A model generated the notes under the pieces. The model made no database searches. It saw only the letters and a list, made by a program, of their open reading frames with translations, and was not told the DNA's origin. Positions 38,601 through 47,640 of a DNA stretch of 64,000 nt are shown here, in pieces. This DNA comes from Quercus robur (Eukaryota; Streptophyta; Magnoliopsida; Fagales; Fagaceae), in the NCBI RefSeq assembly GCF_932294415.1, contig NC_065537.1:70039761-70103760 (forward strand). The letters are read 5' to 3'. The translations under genes were made by a program, and so were the position numbers. Numbering within the stretch: the stretch's first letter is position 1; the number at the start of each line of letters is the position of its first letter.

Positions 38601-41600
38601 TTCTTTGATGTAAGTTATATGAGCAAAATGACTCCTTACGGGATATTATTCTCTCTCAAAAGTGTCAGTAAAACAAAAGGGGAGTCCTGGGAACCATGGC
38701 TTGGACATGGCCTTACCTTTCAGCACGTTTCCCAGTTGCCTTGAAAGCTCAAACCTGCACTTTTGTGCTTCGCAAACCAAAGCTCTTGTCATTATATCAA
38801 ATAATGAGCCCTATTTCTTTTTCTCTAAGAGTCCGTTTGATTGTGGTGAAAACTAGGGGATAGAAAAAATGGGGGAGGGGTGTTAGGTTTGGAGGGGAAA
38901 AGAGAGGTGGGGGGGGGGGGAGAGAAAATGGTAGGGCCTGGAAATTTTATCCCTGGGCCCACTAAAACACAATGTCCCCAAATCGGGGAGAAAATTGGAG
39001 GGAAAAGAGGGGTTATATTCTATGGACAATTTTGCCCCCATTTTGACATTGAGTTCCAGCCCTTTCTGTTTTGTTTTGTTTTTTGTTTTTGAGTTCCAAC
39101 TGTTTTTTTTATTTATTTATTTATTTTTTTTAAGTTCCAGCGTTTTTTCCTACTCCTATTCGAACTTTACCCCCTTTTTTTCATCTTTATCCAAACTTTA
39201 CATACCAACGTTAGCCACAATTCATTTGGGATTTTTTTTTCTTTATTTTTTAATATTTTATTTTAACCAATTTAATAAAATAAAGTAATAGTTGTAATGT
39301 GTCACTTTTACAATGTGTCCAATTATTTCTTATATACTATGTAATTGGGGCATGGTAATAAATTCATTCAAACTACCTTATCTATCTTCTCACGTTTCTC
39401 CTCAAACAAACATATGAGTTTTCAATCCCTCTACTTTTGCACCTCCAACCAAACACCATGAGGGAAATCTAAAATCTCTTCTAACCACCCACATTTCCAC
39501 CCCTTCAACCAAATGAAACCTAAAGCTAACAAGAGGGGGGAAGAAAAGAAAAAAGAAACACAATGAAAAATATCTTGACTAGTTAATGTTAAGAGTTTCT
39601 ATGAGAGGTTCATGACTAGTTAATGTTAAAGAGTTTCTATGAGAGGTTCATACATATAGTATGAATAATTTGTACAATCAACTTGACAAGTGACTTTTTT
39701 AAAAAAAAATAGTTATCAAGCAATATATGACCTCAGCCTCCACTACATTGGGCCCTTTTAAGTTGAAAGCATTTTTTTTTTTTTGGCTTTCAAAACAAAG
39801 GATTCTCAAATAATGTGATCCATGATTTATGCTGTTCCTTTGGGAGAGAGATCCACTTACCTGCCCCTTTACAATAGCTGATGTGCATTGTATCTCTTCA
39901 AGTGTTATTTGTAAACATTTAATGATAATTATAATTTGATAAAGCATGGTCCCCGGTACAACCTTTGCTTACCAGTGGCCTCCACCTCGTGAAACTTGAT
40001 TCCAGCCACTGTAATAAACGATGGGGTTAAACATTTAACTATTGCTTGCACAATCACTCATTGGTTCTACTTGATAGTATCTTCTTTAATAAGAGCAGGA
40101 TAATGCCAATATTTTTAATTCTTTTTGTTAGTGCTTATTATGCAAAATCTTTTGTCTAGAGAAATCCATTATCGAGAAATCTAAAAGTTTCACTCAGAAG
40201 GACACATTTGATGGGAGTAGAAAAGATATAAATGCTGCTATTGACCGGATTTGTGAATTTACTGGTAAGAAAAATATGCATTTTCCCTTGTCTATTTCCT
40301 TGATAAACAAAGTTGGTCAGTGAAAAATTTATTCTTTGCATGTTCCAGGAACTAAAATAATCTTCTGGGATTTAAGGGATCAGTTCATCGATAACTTGTA
40401 TAAACCCAGCGTTAGTCTCTCCAGGTTGGAAGCTCTAATTGAACCACTTGATGTGGTAAGATTTTTCCCCTCATGAAGCTACTTTTTAAATTTGTTTGAT
40501 ATGTTAATGCTGCTTAATTGGAATAGAGTAATTAAGAATTTGAAGTCTTTTGTTTTATTCCTTGCATGGTAAGTTTCATATGAAACTGCTCCATCTATAT
40601 GATTTTGACGGACTTAATTTTTAGATCACCTCAGCAAACAGTGTTGCATAAGATTTTGAATGCACATGTGGACTCTAAATTTCATGAGGGTTGCATTAGG
40701 GCAAAATACCCGCTGTACCATGCGCTGGGGTTTAGTAAGGCTACAACTAAATTTTTTCTAGTTATAGGGAACTCACATTATATACAGACATTTTCTCTCT
40801 GCAATAAGTGTGCCAGATTCTTCTATTTTGTTTAAGAAAATTTTGTTAATAGATTCAGATATAGCTATTGTTAAAACTTGAGTCTTCAATGTAATCTTAC
40901 GGTGACTTTGTCGATGCAAGATACAAGACCAATTAATAAGAATTTTAAGTGACCTTGTCAATGAATATTGACTGATATTGAGATCGCTTGTCACTGTCAA
41001 CTGCTGCAGGAACTTAGTCAACTCTGTGATATAATTGTGGAGGCTCTCAGGGATCGCATTGTGACAAGTCTGCTTCAAGCGTCACTTGTATTTGCCTTAC
41101 CTGTGCTATTTTAAACAAATATGTCACAAATACTATTAATGCTTATGACTGAAACTGGTGTCCTTTTCCAGGATGGCTTTCTTCGTGTTATATTAGATGG
41201 AGGTCCATCACGAGTTTTCTCCCCAGGCGATGCAAAACTATTAGAAGAAGATTTGGAAGTCTTAAAGGTGTTTGTGACTCTTTTGAGTGTTAACTGAACA
41301 AGAATGTGAAAATGCACTGTGGATTGCCTGAACCAAAAAGTTGATTTCTAAATACAACGAGCCTGCAATTCTTTTGGACACTCATTTGTGCATCTCTTTC
41401 TTATGACAAAGAGGCAACTTAGTAGTTTTTTGCAGAACAGCCCTGGAAGAGAAATTTCCAATTTTAAGAAAGCTTTATAAACTCATTCCCCTTTTTACAT
41501 TTTATTGCTTTACTTGGGAAGTTTTTCAACTTTGGTTGTGTAATATGAACAATTTCAAGTACTTCTTATAAGACAAAAACTAATATTATATTACATCAAT

Positions 41601-41747
41601 GTGGCTTTTTTTTAATAGGAATTTTTCATTTCTGGGGGAGATGGGCTTCCTCGAGGAGTGGTAGAAAATCAGGTGGCACGTGTTCGGCATGTAATAAAGT
41701 TGCATGGCCATGAGGTTAGTTCTGCCTTTTATTTTTATTCATTACTG

Positions 41748-41795
<48 letters not shown>

Positions 41796-42472
41796 TTAAC
41801 AGACAGCTGGAAGGCATTTGAGGTACTTAGCTTATACAAAATTTATGATGTCATTGTCCTACAACTCGACCTTTTTGTTTTGTTGTCCTAACACTGCTAG
41901 CAACAGTTGTAAGTCTTGTGACTGCTTGCCTAAAAAAATAAAATAAAATAAAAGTTAATGTTAATGTGTTAGCACACTATGTGACATTTGTAAGAGGTGA
42001 GCCCCAATTTTCCCTTTGGCTTGACTTGGTTTGATTTGGGACAGTTAGCCACATCTGACTAGCATTCTCCTTGTCTTATTTCGCCATCAGTTAGGTTATC
42101 AATTGCACCAGGGAAAATTTTTCATTGAAATTGGTGTATCGCCATTGATTCACTAATATTTATTTTTTGCTTAGATATCTTCTATTTTTCATTGTGCTAG
42201 TATTGTTTTGTTTATTAGCTGAAGTTGGCTATTCTGCATTGATTCTTCCTGAGAGTCCATCCCAAAAGCATGTTATATAACTTCTTAATTGTTTGCAGAC
42301 TCGAGAATTGATTGAGGACTTGAAATCTACCAGCGGCCTGCAAATGCAGGATGGCAGAAGCAGATTAGGAGCAGATTCAAAGACTCTATTGAGAATATTA
42401 TGTCACAGAAGTGATTCAGAGGCCTCTCAGTTCCTCAAGAAACAATACAAACTACCTAAATCTTCTGCTTAG
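18979..42472 (+). CDS. PATROL1: PATROL1 / plant Unc-13 homolog, MUN-domain protein (26 exons)
   Basis: Coding exons: 18979-18986, 19114-19289, 19390-19454, 19813-20173, 20404-20470, 20619-20772, 22420-22587, 22717-22827, 25717-25926, 26281-26382, 26786-27013, 27870-27944, 29178-29258, 31079-31261, 31386-31541, 33794-33886, 34369-34440, 35832-35949, 36943-37124, 38435-38516, 40160-40264, 40349-40455, 41010-41087, 41172-41267, 41619-41714, 42299-42472. All introns are GT-AG and phases join; 3348 bp give 1115 aa, near Arabidopsis PATROL1 (about 1100). That protein moves the plasma-membrane H+-ATPase during stomatal opening, acting in exocytosis. Seen here: a conserved start (MDEENAVELLQRYRRDRR), a proline-rich stretch at 101-145, an acidic run at 164-177, a basic patch near 232-254, then a long helical body matching DUF810/MUN with MHD-type regions in the C-terminal half. 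The end reads KQYKLPKSSA. The first coding exon is only 8 nt. Confidence 0.95.
21621..21711. repeat. Inverted repeat (MITE-like) in PATROL1 intron 6
   Basis: CATGAGACGGTCTTATGAGACC near 21622 is mirrored by GGTCTCATGGGACCATCTCATG near 21687-21709, giving a hairpin-forming unit of about 90 bp. Target-site duplications were not resolved. Confidence 0.5.
21915..21963 (+). mobile_element. Micro-insertion with imperfect duplication, PATROL1 intron 6
   Basis: ATGAATGTCTCTACCAC (21915-21931) and ATGAATTTGTCTCTGCCAC (21945-21963) flank 13 bp reading TCCTAT plus an A-run. CCTAT(C) plus A-run is also how the LINE tails at 25098-25172 and 51345-51910 end. Confidence 0.45.
22140..22250 (+). mobile_element. 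Probable tRNA-derived SINE fragment, PATROL1 intron 6
   Basis: GGGTAGCACAATTGGTTGGAG is a tRNA A-box-like start. A decayed B-box-like GGTTACTAGTTAAAATC follows about 35 bp later, then a C/T-rich tail. It will not fold as a real tRNA, so it is called a SINE. Confidence 0.4.
23270..23840. repeat. AAGCTTG/CAAGCTC-rich repeat, probably hAT-like, PATROL1 intron 8
   Basis: The segment is filled with alternating GGCTTGAGCTTG and CAAGCTCAAGCTC words, as in the subterminal arrays of non-autonomous hAT elements. The same word family appears at 32197-33609. Clear ends were not found. Confidence 0.4.
23908..24419 (+). mobile_element. 5'-truncated LINE (3' end), PATROL1 intron 8
   Basis: The frame at 23919-24191 encodes the C-terminal tail of plant L1-type ORF2 (motif HCLMWGIWRERNARTLEG). 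About 230 bp of 3' UTR follow, ending CTTACTTATC plus an A-run, the same tail as the LINE at 56722-58643. It is in sense orientation with the host gene. Target-site duplication was not resolved. Confidence 0.7.
24795..24865 (-). mobile_element. Possible SINE fragment, PATROL1 intron 8
   Basis: On the minus strand a B-box-like GGTTCAAATCCCCCC is followed by a T/A-rich stretch and TTATCAAAAAATA, as at the 3' part of plant SINEs. The A-box part is unclear. Confidence 0.3.
25083..25187 (+). mobile_element. 75-bp LINE 3' end with 15-bp target-site duplication, PATROL1 intron 8
   Basis: TTTGGATTGTTAATG is present at 25083-25097 and 25173-25187. The 75 bp between match the last 70 bp or so of the LINE at 51345-51910 (shared CAATGTACTCAGGTTGGCTT, then TTAATAATAT and CGTTACCTAT plus A-run). 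This is a clear case of extreme 5' truncation with an identified parent family. Confidence 0.8.
26598..26680 (+). repeat. (CT)n and (TATG)n microsatellites, PATROL1 intron 10
   Basis: About 19 CT units are followed by TATA-rich DNA and about six TATG units. Confidence 0.8.
28130..29010 (-). mobile_element. Decayed LINE ORF2 fragment in antisense, PATROL1 intron 12
   Basis: Minus-strand translation with frame breaks gives the zinc-binding end of plant LINE reverse transcriptase: SIWKTKIPSRVAFFVWTAA, a CYMCTCNGETVDQLLLQC-type motif and later HCLIWFIWRE. Several stops show it is old. Confidence 0.65.
29441..29825. mobile_element. MITE-like element with about 50-bp inverted ends, PATROL1 intron 13
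   Basis: The left edge (AATTACGATTTACCTCC...TTTGGCCCTAT) is mirrored by the right edge (ATAGGGCCAAC...GGGAGTAAATTATGA). The body is a set of lines of the type 'CTAAACTTT..GGGGTAAAA'. No coding capacity; the target-site duplication is not clear. Confidence 0.45.
31325..31377 (-). mobile_element. Micro-insertion next to the acceptor of PATROL1 intron 14
   Basis: TTAATCATATCTCTT stands at 31325-31339 and 31363-31377 with no mismatch. The 23-bp insert is T-rich and ends GTTAAG. The second repeat copy lies directly before the TATTTTCAG acceptor (AG at 31384-31385), so the insertion has remodelled the polypyrimidine tract and branch-point region of the intron. Confidence 0.6.
32197..33609. mobile_element. 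hAT-like non-autonomous element, PATROL1 intron 15
   Basis: TAGGGCTATAA at the left end is mirrored by TTATAGCCCTA at the right. Both subterminal regions are rich in AGCTTG/CAAGC words. There is no transposase frame. The centre has a long G-run at about 33211-33228. No convincing 8-bp duplication was found, so the ends are approximate. Confidence 0.45.
35150..35650 (-). mobile_element. LINE ORF2 fragment in antisense, PATROL1 intron 17
   Basis: The minus-strand frame 35625-35263 encodes the reverse-transcriptase zinc-binding region: SFPWRSIWCVKAPRRVSFFV, a CCMCCCSGETMEHLLLHC motif, then WNWLGK. It is homologous to the end of the LINE at 56722-58643, and open over 120 codons. Confidence 0.7.
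37385..37466 (+). mobile_element. Probable SINE fragment, PATROL1 intron 19
   Basis: An A-box-like GATAGCCCAGTGCTACTGGC, a B-box-like GGGTTCAAAAACC, then a C-rich stretch and an A-run within 80 bp. It is too degenerate for a tRNA gene. Confidence 0.45.
37794..37890 (-). mobile_element. Two nested micro-insertions, PATROL1 intron 19
   Basis: TAATAGTGAGGAAGCTT (37794-37810) is repeated with one change at 37827-37843, with only 16 bp between them (T-run plus GATAGG; minus strand CCTATC plus A-run). A third related copy, AATAGTAAGGAAGTTT, stands at 37875-37890 after another T-rich stretch, suggesting a second insertion into the same site. Confidence 0.5.
38827..39524. repeat. GTTTGR-ended repeat with purine/pyrimidine halves, PATROL1 intron 20
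   Basis: The unit runs from GTCCGTTTGATTG to CAACCAAATGAAAC. The left part is G/A-rich (GGGGAGGGG, GAGAAAATGG) and the right part C/T-rich (CTCCAACC, CCACCCCTTCAACC), so the halves can pair. It resembles 45070-45503 and 15505-16027. GAGTTCCARC occurs three times at 39051-39141, separated by T-rich runs. Confidence 0.4.
39577..39651 (+). repeat. Two-copy 37-bp tandem repeat, PATROL1 intron 20
   Basis: The unit GACTAGTTAATGTTAAGAGT and onward to GAGAGGTTCAT occurs twice in tandem, with one extra A in the second copy. Confidence 0.8.
41743..41793 (+). repeat. About 50-nt A-run, PATROL1 intron 25
   Basis: An uninterrupted A-run begins about 30 bp after the exon 25 donor site. It may be the tail of a lost retroposon or an assembly-sensitive homopolymer. 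Confidence 0.8.
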
Positions 42473-42757
42473 GTAATCCCTGTATTGCACAAAAATGGAC
42501 ACAAGGAAAGTTAAGGCAACATAAATGTGTAGTTTTAGCAACTTGCTTATGTAAATATGATGTCATTGCTTCTAAGAGAAAACCATGGTAGTTAGTTTTC
42601 TTGTTGTATGTATTTTTTATTTAATTCATTGTTTATTTTGTTGTATGTGTAACAACTACTTTTTGATTTAGCTGGTACTGTTATATGTTAGTTGAACTCT
42701 GTAACTGGTTCATTCAAACTCTAGTTTCAATGTCATCGACACTTTAGTTGCTGAGAA

Positions 42758-42763
42758 AATAAA
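42758..42763 (+). terminator. Candidate poly(A) signal of PATROL1
   Basis: AATAAA lies 286 nt after the stop codon in a T-rich context, suitable as the main polyadenylation signal. No transcript evidence. Confidence 0.4.
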
Positions 42764-43073
42764 GAAGAGGAATGTAAGCATGCAATATAATGGGTCTCAA
42801 GGCATATATACAAGTGTTCATATGCTATGTAGTATGTACGTATGTATCTACTGCCAGTCTTAAGGCATGATTATTGATTTGCTTTTTAAGGCTTCTTTTG
42901 CCCCTTAATATGTGTTATATGGTATATGGGTCTTCGGCTACTAAATAATAAGGCATGGGCATTCTACTTGAGATAGAAGTTAATTCACTTTATCGTTTAG
43001 ATAAAAAAAGAAGTAAATTCACTTATAAATGACTTGTAAGAATGATTTGTATTAGTTCATTTACATCGAATAA

Positions 43074-43358
43074 AGTTTGTCGAAGTATTATTTCTTTGAC
43101 ATGTGACAATATAGTAAATTCATATTTTAACTAAAAAAAAGGTATATTGTCTAGCATTACTTATCCAAAAAAAATTAAGAGTCTTGGCCAAGAAGTTTGT
43201 CGAAGTATTAGTTCATTGACATGTGACAATATAGTAAATGCATATATTAACTAGAAAAAAGGTATCTCATCAAAAAAAAAAAAAAAAAAAACTAGAAAAA
43301 AGGTATATTGTCTAGCATTACTTATCCAAAAAATTTAAGAGTCTTGGCCAAGAAGCCC
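43074..43358 (+). repeat. Two-copy tandem repeat of about 120 bp
   Basis: AAGTTTGTCGAAGTATTA and onward through ATTGACATGTGACAATATAG and GAGTCTTGGCCAAGAAG is present twice (from about 43074 and from about 43192). The second copy contains a micro-insertion. A short unit CAATATATGAACCCAAAAG-like is also doubled at about 43363-43399. Confidence 0.75.
43249..43306 (+). mobile_element. Micro-insertion with perfect 17-bp duplication
   Basis: AACTAGAAAAAAGGTAT is present at 43249-43265 and 43290-43306. The 24-bp insert is CTCATC plus an A-run. The first copy of the surrounding tandem repeat (43130-43150) carries the sequence without the insert, giving an empty site. Confidence 0.65.
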
Positions 43359-43608
43359 CACAAATATATGAACCCAAAAGCAATATATGAACCCAAAAGC
43401 GTTCGAAGATGGTGTGTGCGTCTATATATATATATATATAAAGTTAAGAATGAATTGGATGGCCAAGAAGCCCCAAAAATATTTGCAACTAAGCAAAGCA
43501 CGATGAATTTTGAATGATTGAGATGAGATGAGATGCGCAGTGGAAAATTTTTCATTAGTGAATTACTCGCTTACTTGACCTACCTTTTCTTTCAAGTAGG
43601 CCACTTTT

Positions 43609-43642
43609 TTCAGAATATAGTTCAAGATAACCGTGGCCGAGA

Positions 43643-43677
<35 letters not shown>

Positions 43678-43740
43678 ATGTTGACAATTTCAGAATGTAG
43701 TTCAGGATAACCATGACCGAGAGTGTATATATATTTTAAA
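43609..43740 (+). repeat. Two-copy tandem repeat with (TA)n
   Basis: TTCAGAATATAGTTCAAGAT and onward to GAGAATGTATATAT recurs at about 43690 with few changes. A (TA)n run of about 15 units separates the copies. Confidence 0.75.
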
Positions 43741-45069
43741 TGTTATTACGAACCAAGAACAGCAAACTAGCCTCAAACTGCAGGTACACTTATTGGATAG
43801 TCTTGGCCCATTTGAGTGGATAGTCTCGGCCCATCTTAGCCTACTAGTTGAACTAAGTGGAATTGGCCGAGCACGAGTCAAGTATCCCAAGACATGCCGT
43901 GATCAAGAGATGGTGCATTGGAGGAATCCACCTGTCGAGCAACTGGTGTCAGGCACAAGTTACTAGAAAGTTATATCAACGACAAAAGCGAGTCTCCTTT
44001 GACCAATGATTTGACACAAAGGGACCCACTGAATATCCTCTCATCATGATAACTCCATTGAGAGGGGTATAAATGGAGGAGGAAATGTAAGAAAAAAGGA
44101 GTTGGAAAATTTGGGAAGAGAGAGACACGAGAGTAGTGAGGAAAAACACATCTCGAGGAGAAGGAAATCCTGCTTGGATTTCAAGGTAAAAGCTTGGCTG
44201 CCTAGTAGCCACCTCGGCTGAGCTAAAAACTAGAGAGTTAGGTGCAAAAGTAATGTTAAATCTCCATCAATTACCTGAAGAAACACTTTTTGGACCTCCC
44301 ATTGTGAGATAAGCCCAAACCAAAATATAAGTAAATTGGGAGTTTAGGCCTAAAAACCCAAGGTTGTTGGAAACAGACCACCACAGTTGTCATTTTGAAA
44401 TGTTCATTTCAACCATAGTTTCACTCACCTCCCAAAAAGCATAGTTGGCTTAACCAGGAGGAGTTGAGATTTCAGGCTTGTAGAAGGAATCAATGAAGCA
44501 AATTGAGGGTACTCTACTTTGAGGAGAAATCACTTGCTAAATGAATGTGCTTTTGATTAGTGAACGTAGAAACTATTGTGAATGCTTTCCAACCAAACAT
44601 GTAAATCGGTTGAAGCAGGAGGTTATTGCGGTAACCAAGCTATGCCGAGGCCACTTTGGATATTCCTTTAACTTTTTGTTTGTTTCACAATTCAAATGGA
44701 CAGGGACTGGTAAAATGCTGTGTGATTGATTGTTAAGTGCTTTCACTTCATCCCACACGAGGCTATATTTAAGTAGGTGATTCACTACCAATGTGAAGAA
44801 AATGCTAGATCAAGAAAAGGGGGTACTACGAGCCCTATACTCCACGCTATATAAAAAGGAGGTGGATGACTATAGTTAGAGGAAATTTAGAGAGAATTTG
44901 TATCCCTCATAAAAATTTTGATCCTATAATAGGAGGAAATTTCGATCCACTGCACTAACTGTCCATTATTGAGAGATTATAATGTAACAGTAGAGAACCA
45001 CAACCATTTTGTAGTTTCTACAAGTGGAATGCACTAAAGTCCATGTTCTCTCATATTTCTTGCACCATC
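43741..45069. other. Retroelement-like DNA without a gene
   Basis: GGCCCATCTTAGCC-like blocks, a TATAAATGGAGG box at about 44069 followed by a purine-rich stretch, and TATATAAAAAGGAGG at about 44850 look like LTR promoter regions. I could not define paired ends or coding domains. Possible old LTR remnant(s). Confidence 0.3.
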
Positions 45070-45503
45070 ATATTTTATGCTATGTTTGGTTAAGGTGAAA
45101 AGGGAAAGAATTGAAAAGAGAAAAAATGGGTGGAAAAGAAGAATGTTTTTCATTTTTTGGTAGAGGAGAGAAAATGGAGGGTAAAGAAAATGGGGTGGGT
45201 GATTTTTCACCGAGCTCACAAAATATCTCCCCCCCCCCCCCCACCCCAAAAAAAAAATGGAAAGAAAAGAGAGGGAAAAAGTAGGTGTGAATTTAAAATG
45301 ACTTATATGCCCTAATCTAAGTCATTGTCAACCATTTTTCCCCCAATACAAGTTATCATTTCTTATATAATGGGAGTATAACAATAATTACTACAAATTA
45401 TCAAAAAATTCTCTATCATTTTTCATCTCAACCAAGCAAAACAAATATATATTCATTTTCTATCATTCTGCTTTCCCACCCCTTCAACTTCAACCAAACA
45501 CAC
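45070..45503. repeat. GTTTGGTT/AACCAAAC-ended repeat with purine/pyrimidine halves
   Basis: The left edge TATGTTTGGTTAAGG is mirrored by CAACCAAACAC at the right. The left half is purine-rich (AAAATGGGTGGAAAAG), the right half pyrimidine-rich (CCACCCCTTCAAC), with a C-run at about 45229-45242. Same family as 38827-39524. Its right part is also the left border of duplicated copy A. Confidence 0.45.
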
Positions 45504-46250
45504 AACAAAGAAAGCACAAATCATTCTTTTCTCTTACTTTTCTATCCTCCTATTTTTCAATCAAGTAATTACAAGTTGTTAGTTGTTAAGATACATATAA
45601 TACAAATATGAAAGTTGCGTTACAGAATATAAAGGCCCGTTCGGTAAGAGATTTCTAGTAACATTGTTTGTATTTTTTAGAAATACATGTGAGTGAAAAA
45701 GTATGTAAAAATATATATAATGTTGTTTAAACACTGAAAATTGTTATTTAAACAACGATAACAAATAGGTCCTAAATTGTTCCACACTAAGTGATTGTAA
45801 ATTTGAATTGCTCCACACTGAGCAATTGTTGTACCAAACCCGAAACTTATTTGTATTTTATCTATGAAAATAATAATTCCAAACATAATTCAAACACCAC
45901 AAAAATGAGAAAGCTTCTCATATAAATTAATTGCAAATTTTATCACTCTAAACCAGTCCAACATTATTAATTGCATAATTCATTACTATCAAACAAGTCC
46001 AACATTTTCCAAGTACAATGACATTACCACGAGGTGGTAATTCATGGCACGTAGAAGAAGATTTTTGTCCAAGTTAGGGTGAACCCACATCTCCAACACC
46101 GCTAGACATCTTTTCAACCTAAAATGACCAATAAATAAATAACTCAATTACTTAACATTATGAATAAATGTGAGAATAAAGGATGATATATAAAAAATGT
46201 AAAAGCATAATGTAGTCATAACCTGGTTACTCGATCGTTGAACCGATAAC

Positions 46251-46301
46251 GCCTGTGATTTTATTTTTTATTTTTTTTGAGGGAAAAGGCCTGTGATTTT
46301 A
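46251..46301 (-). mobile_element. Micro-insertion inside coiled-coil exon of copy A
   Basis: GCCTGTGATTTTA is present at 46251-46263 and 46289-46301 (13 bp exact). The 25-bp insert is T-rich and ends GAGGGAAAAG (minus strand CTTTTCCCTC plus A-run). Copy B has a single uninterrupted CAGTGATTTTAAAG at about 55910. The 38 added bases shift the frame of exon 3. Confidence 0.7.
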
Positions 46302-46764
46302 AAGTAGCCATCTCTATTTTTAGAGAGTCCATTTCTTCCTGTTGTTGTGTCATTGCCTCTTGTTGATGTACAATTGCCCTTTTAAGCTCGCAGATTGTTT
46401 CTTTATCTGTAGCAGCTCTCTCTTCCTCTGAGTCCACCCTATGCCAAGACAAATGTATTGTAAGATATATGATAATTAACTCAAGACATTCCCATAAAAA
46501 ATATAAAAACATCATTAAAAAAAATCAAGACATTTGATATCTAAAGCATATTTATTAATGTAAAATAAATTTATTATTGTCAGAAATAATTATTCAATCT
46601 TAATTTATTACACAAGCATATTTATTGTAAAAATTTTAATAACTGAACATATTTATTGAAAGACAAATTTATTAGATATTCATTATTACCAATTTTAATG
46701 AAATACTAATTATCCTTGCTAATGATGCTATACTAATTGCAAGACCATACTTCTCTATAGAAAC

Positions 46765-47571
46765 TGTGGGGACCGTTCGGTCAATAGGCCCATAAAGTTC
46801 AGGATTGATTCAGGAATGTTGGGCCCGCGGCCCATCCGAGGATGCATATCCGTCCGAGGAGGCCAAGTCAGGTCATAATGTAGTTACTGAAGGGGATGGT
46901 AGTCAACACCACAAGGGTAGGGTTCTGTATCCATCCAAGGACACCATACTCCTCGGCAGTATTCGTCCGAGGACGACCAGGACGTGGTCTTATTGCAACC
47001 AGACCTCAGGATTAGGTCACCGTGAAAGATAGAATAACCGACCAAGGACGAAAGAGATAAGGCAAACAAATATCTATCACTACAGCTGCCTCCGCATTAA
47101 TGACCTCTCAACCAACTCTCTGGCCGCATTAATGTGGAGGTGATGCCTGAACAGTAAGGAAGCAGCCTTACAGCTGCCCATAGGAAGTTCCAAGAGGTGC
47201 CAGATGGGACAGAAAGAAATCCTCCGGACCCAACCTACACGTGTACGGTGAGGATGGAACACAAAGGGGGGTATATAAACTAAAAGAAGAGCATGAGAGG
47301 GGGAGATCGAAAAACAAAAAAAAAGAAGAGGGAGAAAAACATAGAGAAAAAGAGAGGAGAGCAAAAGTAGAGAAAAGGAACTGCCTTGATCACTAGAGAA
47401 GAGGATCGTTGTACCAACTTTAGACCTTGAATATACATGAGAACGAATCTTTTTAGGGAAGACCACAGTTAACCTAGCTCTTTACACCCACGCTTTACAA
47501 ATCATATTGTTTGGGCCTTTTTACGTGCGAACCCAACACTGTTAAGGTTCGTTGCAAATCGTGTCCTTACA
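46765..47571 (+). mobile_element. Solo LTR of an LTR retrotransposon (copy 2)
   Basis: The 807-bp unit begins TGTGGGGACCG and ends TCCTTACA. The 5-bp word GAAAC flanks it at 46760-46764 and 47572-47576. A TATA-like GTATATAAAC at about 47270 sits in a promoter-like position before a purine-rich stretch. It is related to the LTR at 171-935. It sits in intron 2 of the copy A pseudogene, opposite in orientation to that gene. No internal domain is present. Confidence 0.85.
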
Positions 47572-47584
47572 GAAACAATATCCA

Positions 47585-47589
47585 ATAAG

Positions 47590-47634
<45 letters not shown>

Positions 47635-47640
47635 TAAGGA
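47585..47640 (-). mobile_element. Poly(T) micro-insertion in copy A intron
   Basis: ATAAGGA at 47585-47591 and 47634-47640 flanks 42 bp that are almost all T. Copy B reads CAATAAGGCATTTATAAT at about 58899-58916 with no insert, so the T-run was gained in copy A. The repeat is short (7 bp). Confidence 0.45.

Noticed and set aside
39768..39802. Micro-insertion with a T-run between GAAAGC and GCTTTC
   Set aside because: The flanking words are inverted, not direct, repeats, so it is a small hairpin and not a target-site duplication.
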